Of a stretch of DNA of 64,000 nucleotides, positions 10,312-23,817 are shown in pieces. Below the pieces are notes generated by a model. It was given only the letters and a program-made list of their open reading frames with translations, was not told where the DNA came from and ran no database searches. How positions within the stretch are numbered: position 1 is the first letter of the stretch; the number at the start of each line of letters is the position of its first letter. Source of the stretch: Silene latifolia (Eukaryota > Streptophyta > Magnoliopsida > Caryophyllales > Caryophyllaceae); assembly GCF_048544455.1 (NCBI RefSeq), contig NC_133538.1, positions 448,149,311 to 448,213,310 on the forward strand, in the 5' to 3' direction. The translations under genes were made by a program, and so were the position numbers.

Positions 10312-12010
10312 ATTGGTATCAGAGTAATTAGTTATTTTGACCTAATATATAATATCTTAATATAGTTATATACCCTTATTAGATGAGCATATAATGAATT
10401 AAGAATTAAATATTTAATTAAGTTACAGATAAATTAGATATTTTTTATTATGATAATAGAGTCGAGAGCCTTATGATGATAAGATCTTTCATATCTTAAA
10501 CATCAACATATCAAGAAGGTTTTTCATATTGATGAAAGTGGGATTACTTAGAGCCAGTAGTAAAATCACCCACTGTACCTGAGAGTTGATGGACACATAA
10601 AGTTAAATCCTAATGTTTCCGCCATTGGATTAATCATGTATGCCATAATATGTGGACACAACTTGATGACTTGTATGCCTGGTGCATGACAAGTCAATTC
10701 AAGTGAAGATCATCAAATAGCCGTCAAGGACATCCTTGAGTTCTCTAGGAGGACTAAGGGTTCATTCTTGTGTTTGGAAGAGATGTTGAATTATGTATTG
10801 AAGAATACACAAACTTAATTTTCCAAACTTATTGAGATGATTTGAGTTCTCATGCTGGACTTGTTGATGATTATCAAAAGTGCAAATAGCTAGAGAGACC
10901 TTAAAGAGTCAGTCATTGTAATTCTACGAACGGAGTTTGAGTACATTGTGATAAGGATAAGGTGGTTTATAAAGGAACCATTAGTAGGTCTTTTCACCAA
11001 AGATCCCATCACAAGTTATGTGATAACAGTGGGAGTATCTTTCAAGTTAAAGAACCCAAAGTCTAGTTACAATAATAGACATGTACTTAGAAAATTTCAT
11101 TCGAGATTACATCGATAGAAGGAAATTATAGTTTTTCGAAGTTGGAATGGATGATGTACTTTCCAACCAAATTATTTTTGCAAGCTTGATGAAATCACCA
11201 TGAAGTGTCATGGATTTTATATGCTTTAGATTATAAGTTGTGCAGTAATAATATTGTATTGATTACTAATATATGATAATCGCATTTATCGTTTGAATTT
11301 TATTTAAAAACTATTTTATTACTTGGTTATATCCAAATAGGTTGTTGAGACAATTTTGAACCCTATTAAAGTGAACTGGATTAACATAGTATTCGCCCCT
11401 AGTTACTTATAGGAGGTGACGTCTCAAAGTGACTAAAGTGTGATGCGATTGATGGTAAGTTCAAGTACCATATGGTCATATGGAATGACCAGTCGATCAC
11501 ATAGACATAATGTATGGGACACTCTGTCAGGCTGTGACCGCTTATAGAGTTCTGGAAATTCATAAAGCCTGGTCGTGGCAAAAGCTACTATAGTATTCTT
11601 ATGAGTCGATTCTTTTGACTAAAGACTGTTCGCCCAAATTGGCACGGTTTCTGATTTGCTTTAATTTATGCTCTACGACTGTCATAACTGAAGTCAAATG
11701 GGTATCTTTTGGGCCATGATGAACAGTGGCTATACGAAGGGAATAGTGCGATAGGAATTGTCCACCCCCTTGTCAGGGTTATCTAAAATCACAGGGCCAC
11801 TCGAAGAGTAGTGAACTGAAAATGAGTGGCCACGCTCGGAAGGTATCTACGGTAGATAATTCCGGTCAGAAAGTTACTCTCCAGATCGAGGAAACCACTC
11901 AAGATATGATCAAATGGAAGTACGACCTGCAAGACATCCTGCATTGAGTGGGAGATTGTAATAGGACAAGAGAATTGGTGACGCACACTAGTCTCGGATA
12001 AGTGGGAGAT
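10312..12010 (+). mobile_element. Array unit internal region 1 (no gag or pol)
   Basis: About 1.7 kb. The primer-binding site TGGTATCAGAG at the start is followed by a short leader. From about 10460 it is only the 3' end of a copia internal region, starting GTCGAGAGCC and ending in the polypurine tract. The coding region has been deleted, so any mobility would depend on proteins supplied in trans. Confidence 0.85.
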
Positions 12011-13148
12011 TGTTGGAGTAAGTGTCCTCAACAATAGTGCGATCACATGATTAAATATCATAATTAAATCTCATAATAAGAATACGTAAGGGATGATTCA
12101 TTATATAGTCAACTGATCAACATTGATTGGTAATGATTGGCTAACTAGAGTTTGACATTACTGTCGTTTGACGGTGGTGATCAGTTGATCCCTTAAGGTC
12201 ACACCTATAGGACAATTTCCATAATAGATAAGTTGATTAGTTATATATCGATACAAGTTGATCAATTTCTTAAATTGAACAATTCATTTGTGAGAGAGAA
12301 TATTGATATCTTATTATAATTAGATTAAATAAGATTTATTTTAGTAATTAAAAGATTTTATTATTAAAATTCGTTGTTGTTCGTGAAACAATTAAATTAA
12401 GAATGATTGATTAATTATAACTGAAAAATAATGTGAATTATAATTATATGACCCATTTTATCTATGTGATCAAGAATTACTAGACAATTTGTTATATGTA
12501 ATTTAATTAATGTATATAAAGATATTTATTTGGTAAATATGCATTAAATTAATTAATAACATGTTACATCCTACATGTGACATATTGTGTGACAAATGAC
12601 AAATTGACAAAATAAAATGGAAGTCCATTTTATCTATAATAAACCGAAAAAATGGAGGGACTTATGTGTTAGTGGGTGTTTTTTGTTTAATTGTTAAATA
12701 GAGACACAATGATAACCTAATACTAAGTAGCCTTACACCTATTTTCTTGTGAAGAACAAAAGGAAAAGTAAAGGCCATGCATTGGCCTTCTTTGGCCTCC
12801 AAAACGGTCCCCCCTTCTACAATAAGAGCTTGGCTCTTTTTTTTCATTCAACCAATTTTTACACCAAAAAATTGTCTTGTGTATCCTTTTTTCTTCTCAC
12901 TCTAAAAATGGTTTTAGAAGCTCATAAATATTGGTCTAGATCTAATAATACCAAATGTTACTATAATAGTAATAAAATTATATTAGATCCAAATTTAAGG
13001 TTACTAATTCATAATACCTAGTTAGAATATGAATTAGTGTTATGGGAATGTCTTGGAAGCAATTGAAAGGAGAGTTTATAGATTAAAGTTTGGAGGATCA
13101 TCCTATTATTCATAGCTCAAGAACAAGTGAAGGTACGAGATCTTACTT

Positions 13149-16114
13149 CACTACTACAAAAACAAGAATAAGTAACACATAATAGAGAACGGTTAAGTTA
13201 AATAACTGTTCTCCAGACATAAAGAGAACGCATTTCTTAACTAAGCGTAATATAAAAAATTGAATAGAGAACGCTAATTACATTAACAGTTATCTAAACT
13301 TATCATTAAAATATTAAATAATCAAAGTAAATAAAAGTAAAACTCCATGAAGTCTCCAACCGTCTCTTTGAAGTCCTAAGACTCCTACAGAAACAAATTA
13401 AAGCAAAACAAAAAAAATTCCTCCATTTTTTTTTCTAATGAACAACCCTTTTATACTCTCATATCCCTCAATAAGACCTGCCATTCATCAAAAAAAGCCG
13501 CCGCAAACCGCCAAGATAATGTTGTCGGTCGCATAGCCAACATCATCACCTCCGACCTTCTTACCAGATTTGAAATTTCTAAGGTTTTCACTCTTTATCC
13601 GAAAATTATGGGATTTATCATGTTACGATTTGAATTGCGGGTTTAAATCGAGAAGCTTGGTTCTTTCAAAATTTCAGGTTGGTATTCTAATTTGAAGGTT
13701 TTACTTTAATAAACCCTAAAATTTGGGGATTTTACAATTAACAACGAAAGTCGATGAAAATGGGTAGAATTGGGGATTGTCTTGTTATTTCACACCTCTT
13801 GCATCCATTCTCCTGGCATTTCATCTAATCTTTTTAGTGTTCCGTATACACGGTTAATATTCTTGTTTTTTAAAAAAAAAATTAGATTGTATATGAGCTT
13901 TTGAGTATTCTAGTAATTGGGTAATATACCCATATAATGTGTAATTTGATTAATTTAGATATTACCTCAATATGACTTTTTTTAATTGTAATTGAAGAAC
14001 ACAAGGTTATTTTCCGCTGATGATCGATGGGCTATTTTGAGTATCGTATATATATTATTACTCACACCATTTTTCTTCCTCATGAATGTATGGCACCCTA
14101 TAATTTAAAACAATCAAAGATGTATAATTCAAGATTATACAATCTGATAAGCACCGCTGTATTATACACCCTCACAGGTTCAGAAAATGAGAATCAATGA
14201 TTGATTAAGGAAGCTGGAAAATTTGGTCACAATTATAGACAAGGCAGACATTGTTTTGTATGATATCTTTTATTTATGATGATTAATTGAGACAACACTG
14301 ATGTTAGGGTTTGAAAAGTGTTTGAAAAGATTGAGCTCTTGCTTGTAGTTTATTCTTCTCTTCGATACAGTTTTGGTCTTAGGGTTTATGTTAATTTAGG
14401 AATTTTGGGTAGAATTCGAATTATGATTACTGTATGGTTTGATTATTGTGATAATCTAAAGAAGAATAGTGTTGAAACATGGTTAATGAGCTTCATTGTT
14501 GATCTGGGTTATGTATTGTTGTCTTTTAAATCGCTTTTTTTTTTGTTTGGGGATGGCCTGAATTCGCCCATTCTAGGCTCTATTGAGTTTGCCACAAGTA
14601 GCTAAACTGCCAAATATTTCAGGACAAGCAATTTTCTACTGTTATATTTAATTTCAAATGAGATTGTATGCTCTATTTTGAGATCAACATTTAAGTGCTC
14701 TCGGTAGACTCCTTCTTTCTTTTGTGATTACTTTGTAATTTATGTGTACTGTCTTGCATACTTGGTTAATCACTTAATCCTAATGCAGGTCTTTTGCAAT
14801 TGATTATATATCCCTTTTGTTACTTTCTGTAGGATCTCAGCAAGCGGAAATTAACAACTTCATGATTCAACAACTCGATGGAACTGTGAATGAGTGGGGT
14901 TGGTGTAAGCAGAAGGTGAGTTATGGGCTCACTGACATTGTTTTCGGTTTATTGATGCGTAATGTATGTGTTTTGATCAACCAGTATTGATTGCGCATGA
15001 ACTTCATTTGACTACTATATTTGTCTTTGCTCGGTGTACTGATGGGTTCGTTGAATTGTGGTGCAAATTGCAGAGTGTGATCAAGAAGAAGTATGGCCAA
15101 GATGCAACCAGTGTTGGCAATGAGGGTGGCTTTTCTCCTTATATCCAGGTTTTCCCACTACCACTAGCTCCTTGTTCATTAATGTCTTTATTTGTGATCT
15201 GAGTTTTGAACATTGTATTCATATTCTGCGTTCGACCCTTCAGGAGAACAAGGAAGGTCTTGAGTTGACAGCCATTGAGAAGGTTGGATACACCGGCAAG
15301 GTAAATAATCTCGTCAGTGGTAGTTTGTCAAATCTGATAATAGAAAATTTATTCAGTGAGCTTATTTTTACAAGATCTCTATCGCAGGTGGTTATTGGGA
15401 TGGATGTTACTACATCTGAGTTTTACAAGGAGGACAAGTCATATGACTTATACTTCAAGGAAGAGGTATGCTTCAGTTGCCTTTCAAATTCGTTAAGATC
15501 GATTTTGTTTGATCGCGACAAAATGTTTACTGATTGTACTTCACCGACTGCGTTGTTTGCAGAACAACGATGGGTCACAAAGGTTTTCTGGTGAGCCCAT
15601 CAAGGATCTCTACAAGACATTTGTGGCTGAGTACCCCATTGTGTCAATTGAAGATCCTTTTGACCAAGATGACTGGGAGCACTATGCTAAGATGACCGCA
15701 GAAATTGGAGACAAAGTACAAACTGATGATCTCTAGATGACCGCGTAAATCGAACTTACTTAGTTTGCTCATTGTTTTGGCTCTGGCTGTGAAACAAGTG
15801 TATTGGAATTGGTATTTGATTTTAATGAGAATAAATATATTAATTTTATCCAAATATCATCAATATTTTTTTTTTTAAAAAGCCAAGAGGGATAGAGAAC
15901 TTTTAGCTTACCCAACCGTTCTCTTTTACTAGGAAAAGAGAACGCTTATCAGGTGTTCTCAAAGGCTCATTTTAGCCGTTATCTATGATTATGAATACAA
16001 AACGCCTCTTCTAATAGTTCTCTAAGCTTTAGAGAACACTGAGTTGGAGAACGCCTCTGAAGCGTTCTCTAATGTTAATTCCGACAGTTCTCTAAGCCTA
16101 TTTCTGTAGTAGTG
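13149..16114. mobile_element. CACTA (En/Spm) element carrying enolase gene fragments
   Basis: Left end CACTACTACAAAAACAAG and right end CTGTAGTAGTG form a CACTACTACA terminal inverted repeat. A 3-bp TSD, CTT, lies at 13146-13148 and 16115-16117. LTR 1 (near 10150) and LTR 3 (near 19115) carry the exact empty site TTACTTGTGCCC. Subterminal AGAGAACG motifs occur in both orientations near both ends, as expected for CACTA transposase sites. No transposase ORF is seen. The cargo is an enolase pseudogene with introns, so capture was at DNA level. Confidence 0.95.
14833..15736 (+). pseudogene. Captured cytosolic enolase fragment (exons and introns)
   Basis: Enolase converts 2-phosphoglycerate to phosphoenolpyruvate. 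Exons seen: 14833-14915 (peptide [20 protein letters not shown]), 15074-15148 ([19 protein letters not shown]...), 15244-15300 (ENKEGLEL...GYTGK), 15388-15465 ([16 protein letters not shown]...) and 15563-15736 (...[20 protein letters not shown]...). All junctions have gt/ag borders. The metal-ligand regions GMD and SIEDPF remain, but the usual GDEGG is GNEGG. The exons between WCKQK and SVIKKK are missing. Two residues are lost after GLEL compared with plant enolases I know. The reading breaks after KVQ and stops at 15734-15736, before the catalytic Lys region. A non-functional fragment; identity is very likely. Confidence 0.9.
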
Positions 16115-16279
16115 CTTGTGCCCATTTCGAACCATTTAACATTGTAAGGAACATTGTTTTCCTCCTTATTTCTTTTATTTTGTTATGAATGCAACTAGAT
16201 TCACTAGTACTAAATCAACAAGTTATTTACATCACCATTAGAAGAGTCTAATAAGGGTATATGAAATATGAACCTAAAA

Positions 16280-17978
16280 ATTGGTATTAGAGTAATTAGT
16301 TATTTTGACCTAATATATAATATCTTAATATAGTTATATACCCTTATTAGATGAGCATATAATGAATTAAGAATTAAATATTTAATTAAGTTACAGATAA
16401 ATTAGATATTTTTTATTATGATAATAGAGTCGAGAGCCTTATGATGATAAGATCTTTCATATCTTAAACATCAACATATCAAGAAGGTTTTTCATATTGA
16501 TGAAAGTGGGATTACTTAGAGCCAGTAGTAAAATCACCCACTGTACCTGAGAGTTGATGGACACATGAAGTTGAATCCTAATGTTTCCGCCATTGGATTA
16601 ATCATGTATGCCATAATATGTGGACACAACTTGATGACTTGTATGCCTGGTGCATGACAAGTCAATTCAAGTGAAGATCATCAAATAGCCGTCAAGGACA
16701 TCCGTGAGTTCTCTAGGAGGACTAAGGGTTCATTCTTGTGTTTGGAAGAGATGTTGAATTATGTATTGAAGAATACACAAACTTAATTTTCCAAACTTAT
16801 TGAGATGATTTGAGTTCTCAGGCTGGACTTGTTGATGATTATCAAAAGTGCAAATAGCTAGAGAGACCTTAAAGAGTCAGTCATTGCAATTCTACGAACG
16901 GAGTTTGAGTACATTGTGATAAGGATAAGGTGGTTTATAAAGGAACCATTAGTAGGTCTTTTCACAAAAGATCCGATCACAAGTTATGTGATCACAGTGG
17001 GAGTATCTTTCAAGGTAAAGAACCCAAAGTCTAGTTACAATAATAGACATGTACTTAGAAAATTTCATTCGAGATTACATCGATAGAAGGAAATTATAGT
17101 TTTTCGAAGTTGGAATGGATGATGTACTTTCCAACCAAATTATTTTTGCAAGCTTGATGAAATCACCATGAAGTGTCATGGATTTTATATGCTTTAGATT
17201 ATAAGTTGTGCAGTAATAATATTGTATTGATTACTAATATATGATAATCGCATTTATCGTTTGAATTTTATTTAAAAACTATTTTAGTACTTGGTCATAT
17301 CCAAATAGGTTGTTGAGACAATTTTGAACCCTATTAAAGTGAACTGGATTAACATAGTATTCGCCCCTAGTTACTTATAGGAGGTGATGTCTCGAAGTGA
17401 CTAAAGTGTGATGCGATTGATGGCAAGTTCAAGTACCATATGGTCATATGGAATGACCAGTCGATCACATAGACATAATGTATGGGACACTCTGTCAGGC
17501 TGTGACCGCTTATAGAGTTCTGGAAATTAATAAAGCCTGGTCGTGGCAAAAGCTACTATAGTATTCTTATGAGTCGATTCTTTTGACTAAAGACTGTTCG
17601 CCCAAATTGGCACGGTTTCTGATTTGCTTTAATTTATGCTCTACGACTGTCATAACTGAAGTCAAATGGGTATCTTTTGGGTCATGATGAACAATGGCTA
17701 TACAAAGGGAATAGTGCGATAGGAATTGTCCACCCCCTTGTCAGGGTTATCTAAAATCACAGGGCCACTCGAAGAGTAGTGAACTGAAAATGAGTGGCCA
17801 CGCTCGGATGGTATCTACGGTAGACAATTCCGGTCAGAAAGTTACTCTCCAGATCGTGGAAACCACTCAAGATATGATCAAATGGAAGTACGACCTGCAA
17901 GACATCCTGCATTAAGTGGGAGATTGTAATAGGACAAGAGAATTGGTGACGCACACTAGTCTCGGATAAGTGGGAGAT
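16280..17978 (+). mobile_element. Array unit internal region 2 (no gag or pol)
   Basis: Same structure and length as the unit at 10312-12010, with only scattered substitutions (for example the primer site reads TGGTATTAGAG). It ends in the AGTGGGAGAT polypurine tract at the next LTR. Confidence 0.85.
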
Positions 17979-19277
17979 TGTTGGAGTAAGTGTCCTCAAC
18001 AATAGTGCGATCGCATGATTAAATATCATAATTAAATCTCATAATAAGAATACGTAAGGGATGATTCATTATATAGTCAACTGATCAACATTGATCGGTA
18101 ATGATTGGCTAACTAGAGTTTGACATTACTGTCGTTTGACGGTGGTGATCAGTTGATCCCTTAAGGTCACACCTATAGGACAATTCCCTTAATAGATAAG
18201 TTGATTAGTTATATATCGATACAAGTTGATCAATTTCTTAAATTGAACAATTCATTTGTGAGAGAGAATATTGATATATTATTATAATTAGATTAAATAA
18301 GATTTATTTTAGTAATTAAAAGATTTTATTATTAAAATTCGTTGTTGTTCGTGAAACAATTAAATTAAGAATGATTGATTAATTATAACTGAAAAATAAT
18401 GTGAATTATAATTATATGACCCATTTTATCTATGTGATCAAGAATTACTAGACAATTTGTTATATGTAATTTAATTAATGTATATAAAGATATTTATTTG
18501 GTAAATATGCATTAAATTAATTAATAACATGTTACATCCTACATGTGACATATTGTGTGACAAATGACAAATTGACAAAATAAAATGGAAGTCCATTTTA
18601 TCTATAATAAACCGAAAAAATGGAGGGACTAATGTGTTAGTGGGTGTTTTTTGTTTAATTGTTAAATAGAGACACAATGATAACCTAATACTAAGTAGCC
18701 TTACACCTATTTTCTTGTGAAGAACAAAAGGAAAAGTAAAGGCCATGCATTGGCCTTCTTTGGCCTCCAAAACGGTCCCCCTTCTACAATAAGAGCTTGG
18801 TTCTTTTTTTTCATTCAACCAATTTTTACACCAAAAAATTGTCTTGTGTATCCTTTTTTCTTCTCACTCTAAAAATGGTTTTAGAAGCTCATAAATATTG
18901 TTCTAGATCTAATAATACCAAATGTTACTATAATAGTAATAAAATTATATTAGATCCAAATTTAAGGTTACTAATTCATAATACCTAGTTAGAATATGAA
19001 TTAGTGTTATGGGAATGTCTTGGATGCAATTGAAAGGAGAGTTTATAGATTAAAGTTTGGAGGATCATCCTATTATTCATAGCTCAAGAACAAGTGAAGG
19101 TACGAGATCTTACTTGTGCCCATTTCGAACCATTTAACATTGTAAGGAACATTGTTTTCCTCCTTATTTCTTTTATTTTGTTATGAATGCAACTAGATTC
19201 ACTAGTACTAAATCAACAAGTTATTAACATCACCATTAGAAGAGTCTAATAAGGGTATATGAAATATGAACCTAAAA
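17979..19277 (+). mobile_element. Copia LTR 3 of the array
   Basis: 1299 bp, TGTTGGAGTAAG to CCTAAAA, followed by ATTGGTATCAGAG. It keeps the uninterrupted CACTA target near 19115. Near-identical to LTRs 1 and 2, so the amplification is recent. Confidence 0.9.
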
Positions 19278-20976
19278 ATTGGTATCAGAGTAATTAGTTA
19301 TTTTGACCTAATATATAATATCTTAATATAGTTATATACCCTTATTAGATGAGCATATAATGAATTAAGAATTAAATATTTAATTAAGTTACAGATAAAT
19401 TAGATATTTTTTATTATGATAATAGAGTCGAGAGCCTTATGATGATAAGATCTTTCATATCTTAAACATCAACATATCAAGAAGGTTTTTCATATTGATG
19501 AAAGTGGGATTACTTAGAGCCAGTAGTAAAATCATCCATTGTACCTGAGAGTTGATGGACACATGAAGTTGAATCCTAATGTTTCCGCCATTGGATTAAT
19601 CATGTATGCCATAATATGTGCACACAACTTGATGACTTGTATGCCTGGTGCATGACAAGTCAATTCAAGTGAAGATCATCAAATAGCCGTCAAGGACATC
19701 CTTGAGTTCTCTAGGAGGACTAAGGGTTCATTCTTGTGTTTGGAAGAGATGTTGAATTATGTATTGAAGAATACACAAACTTAATTTTCCAAACTTATTG
19801 AGATGATTTGAGATCTCAGGCTGGACTTGTTGATGATTATCAAAAGTGCAAATAGCTAGAGAGACCTTAAAGAGTCAGTCATTGCAATTCTACGAACGGA
19901 GTCTGAGTACATTGTGATAAGGATAAGGTGGTTTATAAAGGAGCCATTAGTAGGTCTTTTCACCAAAGATCCCATCACAAGTTATGTGATAACAGTGGGA
20001 GTATCTTTCAAGTTAAAGAACCCAAAGTCTAGTTACAATAATAGACATGTACTTAGAAAATTTCATTCGAGATTACATCGATAGAAGGAAATTATAGTTT
20101 TTCGAAGTTGGAATGGATGATGTACTTTCCAATCAAATTATTTTTGCAAGCTTGATGAAATCACCATGAAGTTTCATGGATTTTATATGCTTTAGATTAT
20201 AAGTTGTGCAGTAATAATATTGTATTGATTACTAATATATGATAATCGCATTTATCGTTTGAATTTTATTTAAAAACTATTTTATTACTTGGTTATATCC
20301 AAATAGGTTGTTGAGATAATTTTGAACCCTATTAAAGTGAACTGGATTAACATAGTATTCGCCCCTAGTTACTTATAGGAGGTGACGTCTCGAAGTGACT
20401 AAAGTGTGATGCGATTGATGGCAAGTTCAAGTACCATATGGTCATATGGAATGACCAGTCGATCACATAGACATACTGTATGGGACACTCTGTCAGGCTG
20501 TGACCGCTTATAGAGTTCTGGAAATTCATAAAGCCTGGTCGTGGCAAAAGCTACTATAGTATTCTTATGAGTCGATTCTTTTGACTAAAGATTGTTCGCC
20601 CAAATTGGCACGGTTTCTGATTTGCTTTAATTTATGCTCTACGACTGTCATAACTGAAGTCAAATGGGTATCTTTTGGGTCATGATGAACAGTGGCTATA
20701 CGAAGGGAATAGTGCGATAGGAATTGTCCACCCCCTTGTCAGGGTTATCTAAAATCACAGGGCCACTAGAAGAGTAGTGAACTGAAAATGAGTGGCCACG
20801 CTCGGAAGGTATCTACGGTAGATAATTCCGGTCAGAAAGTTACTCTCCAGATCGAGGAAACCACTCAAGATATGATCAAATGGAAGTACGACCTGCAAGA
20901 CACCTTGCATTGAGTGGGAGATTGTAATAGGACAAGAGAATTGGTGACGCACACTTGTCTCGGACAAGTGGGAGAT
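19278..20976 (+). mobile_element. Array unit internal region 3 (no gag or pol)
   Basis: Third repeat of the 1.7-kb internal segment. Its last ~80 bp change to a sister-subfamily type (ACACCTTGCATTG, then ACTTGTCTCGGACAAG), matching the region next to the LTR that ends at 57557. This indicates a recombination or conversion tract running into LTR 4. Confidence 0.85.
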
Positions 20977-22229
20977 TGTTGGAGTAAGTGTCCTCAACAA
21001 TAGTGCGATCACATGTATAAATCTCAAATTAAGTATATATAAGGGATGATTCAATTATAAGTCAACTGATCAACATTAATCAGTAATGATTGGTTGATTA
21101 GAGTTTGACGTTACTGTCATGTTGGCGGTGGTGATCAGTTGATCCCTTAAGGTCACCCCTATATGATGAGACCCAAATAAATAAATAATTAATTTTATTC
21201 GATACGGATTAATTAATCCCTTATTTATATGAGTTGGATTTTGTATCTTATTGTAATGTGATTAAATAATATTCGATTTAGTGGATTAATATATTAATTT
21301 ACTAAATTATGTTGAGGTTTTATAGATATTTCGAGATCGAGGTAATTAGGTATTTACATTTACAAGAGGTTGTAAATTTAACTAACTAGCTATTATGAGA
21401 CCCATTATATGTTGATATAATGGTAAAATATTACTCAATAAGTTGGGTGAATATATGTTTATTAATTTGTCACATAATTGTTATGTGATTAAATTAATAC
21501 TTGATTATGTAAGATAATTAAAAATAAGACTATTAAACATTTGTGGGACAAATATTATAAGACAAAAATGGACCCATATATACTCAAATGCACCGTCCAA
21601 AATGGTGAGCATGCTTGAGTTTTTGGGTTTGTCATTTTGTTGTTGGAAAGATGCTCCAACATCTTATGACATGCTTTATTCATGCTAGCCTACTACCTAC
21701 ACATAAAGAATATTACATAAGACAAAATGAGAAAACCAAAATGCTCTACATAAGGAACATTTGGATGGCACATGTAAAGAATAAGAGGACAATAATTATT
21801 GTTCTCATTTTTACTCTACCTTTCTCTCAAAATATCATACATGCAAATCCTCTAAACTTATATATACTCATTTTACTAATGTTTAGCAAATATTACTAGT
21901 GTAGTAATATTAGTTATATTAAGGGAGTATTACTACCTAATGTCTAGTTAATATTAGTAGTAATTTTGGGTCAAATCTTGGGTGCAATCAAAAGGAGGGC
22001 TCCTAATATAGAGTCTTGGAGGACCATCCTAATACTTATCATAGCTCAAGAACAAGTGAAGGTTGGAGACCTTGTGCCCATTTCGTGCCATACAACAATG
22101 TAAGGAACATTGTTTTTTCTTCCTTATTCTTTTATTTTGTTATGCATGCACTAGATCCACTATGACAAATTTAATATATTGATTAAATCACTATTAGAAA
22201 TGTCTAATAATAGGTATATGAATCTAACA
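20977..22229 (+). mobile_element. Copia LTR 4, divergent subfamily; 5' LTR of element Z
   Basis: 1253 bp, TGTTGGAGTAAG to TCTAACA, so the terminal inverted repeat TGTTRG/CYAACA is intact. Only the first ~40 bp equal LTRs 1-3; the rest matches the U3 of the LTR ending at 57557. The primer-binding site ATTGGTATCAAAGC follows. It closes the array on the right and serves as 5' LTR of Z. Confidence 0.85.
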
Positions 22230-23817
22230 ATTGGTATCAAAGCATAGGATGCTGCATGCATAATCGATTTATAGTTTTTTCGAGTTATTAGTAACTTAAT
22301 TAAAACTAAAAATTTGTGATTTACTAGATAAAGCCACAAAATCTTATGATTTATGGTATTTTGTTTCTCATTTTAATCATTTTTAGTAATTTTATTACAT
22401 TTTTATGATTAAAATGGTGTTTAAAATGCTAAGAATAGTTAAACATATTATCTGACCTTGAAATTTTTATATGACCTCACATGCATATTTTACTAATTGT
22501 ATGTAAAATTTCGTATAAATTTGATTTATTTTGCATTATTTATGATTTTTATGAGATAAAAATGAATTAAATGGAGGTAAAAAGGTTAAATATAATTAAA
22601 CTTAGAAACAGGCCATGAAATTTTAATATGTTGTCACATGCACATTTTACTCACTGTGTGTAAAATTTATGATAAATTTGATTCATTTTGCTTGATTTAT
22701 GAATTTTTAGAGTAAAAATAACATAAATAGTGACTATTTTAGCAAAAATAGCTAAGACAAATTACATGGCATGAGAAAAATATTTTAGGTTGAATTTATA
22801 TCCCAATTATCAGATCTAAAGTTTTAAAAAGATTAATTTTTGTATGCTTTAGATATTTTATTTGATAAAACCGATAAATTGCAACTACTTTTTTCTCGAA
22901 CTAAATTCGAAAATTTTAACCATGATTTTTGACATTATGAGTGTCATGGATATATTCCATAATGTTCAAAAATTTAAAATTCAAATTTTGAAATTATTGT
23001 ATTTAAATTTGGATTTATTTAATAAATGTTATGATTTTGGGGTCAAAATAAGCATAAAATTATATCAAGTTGAATTATTGTCAAAAATTGAGTAATGACT
23101 AATTTTTGAGACCTAAGAGTGTTAGGATAATTAACTTGGACTAAAATTAGATTTTAGTATTAATTTACAATTTTAATAAGTTAAAAGTCGTGAATTTCCA
23201 TAAAACCGGGTTATATGATTGATATAAGTTAAATAGGGCGGTTTGGTACATAATTTGGCATGATAGACACACATTATAATGCTGCATATTTCATTGTTGA
23301 ATGTCATATTTTATTTATGTAATTTTGAATTATATAATTTTATCTTAGTATGACCTTAGTTTTTTAATCGATATTGCCCGTAATGTAAGGGGATATTGAT
23401 TCGGTTGTAATTTAATGTGATCTCGTATCACATTTATGTTTACTGGTTTTTCATATTACAAATGTATAATAGGAATAGCTTTGTATTTTATTATTATTTG
23501 TAATCCCGAAGTTCCTTCAAGACGGTGCAATTCGGAAAGGCGTTCCGACAAAGACGGTGTTCTTGGGAGGTGTGCAACTTGAAGATTCAAGGGACCAAAG
23601 GAGTAGGTTTCCGAATTTGTAATAGATTATTTGATTTTCTATTTTAGGAAGGCCATACTAGGAATTTATTTTTTGCTTTGCATTTCTTTTAATATGTTGC
23701 ATGCATTGCCAAATCGCCATAACAACACATGCATATCATATCGAGTCTTCGACCATGTCAATTATAATTATCGATAATTTGACTTTTAGCTCACTTAAAA
23801 TTGATAGATAATAAATT
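22230..23817 (+). mobile_element. Element Z (copia): primer site and long 5' leader, part 1
   Basis: Starts with the tRNA-iMet primer site TTGGTATCAAAGC. The leader is non-coding and AT-rich; small ORFs in it show no similarity I recognise. Its 3' part (about 23500-23817) matches the leaders of Y and W on the other strand. It is cut at the AAATT at 23813-23817 and resumes at 37285. Confidence 0.75.

Larger units (their letters stand above)
12011..16279 (+). mobile_element. Copia LTR 2 of the array, split by a CACTA element
   Basis: Starts TGTTGGAGTAAG exactly 3000 bp after LTR 1. Without the CACTA insert and one TSD copy (2969 bp) it is 1300 bp long and almost identical to LTR 1. The insertion falls between TTACTT and GTGCCC of the LTR. 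Confidence 0.9.

Noticed and set aside
10312..10330. TGGTATCAGAG as part of a tRNA gene
   Set aside because: It is only the reverse-transcription primer-binding site complementary to the 3' end of initiator tRNA; no tRNA cloverleaf is encoded.
14318..14605. 95-codon ORF upstream of the enolase exons
   Set aside because: Intron-like, T-rich sequence without enolase or other similarity; probably part of captured intron or flank.
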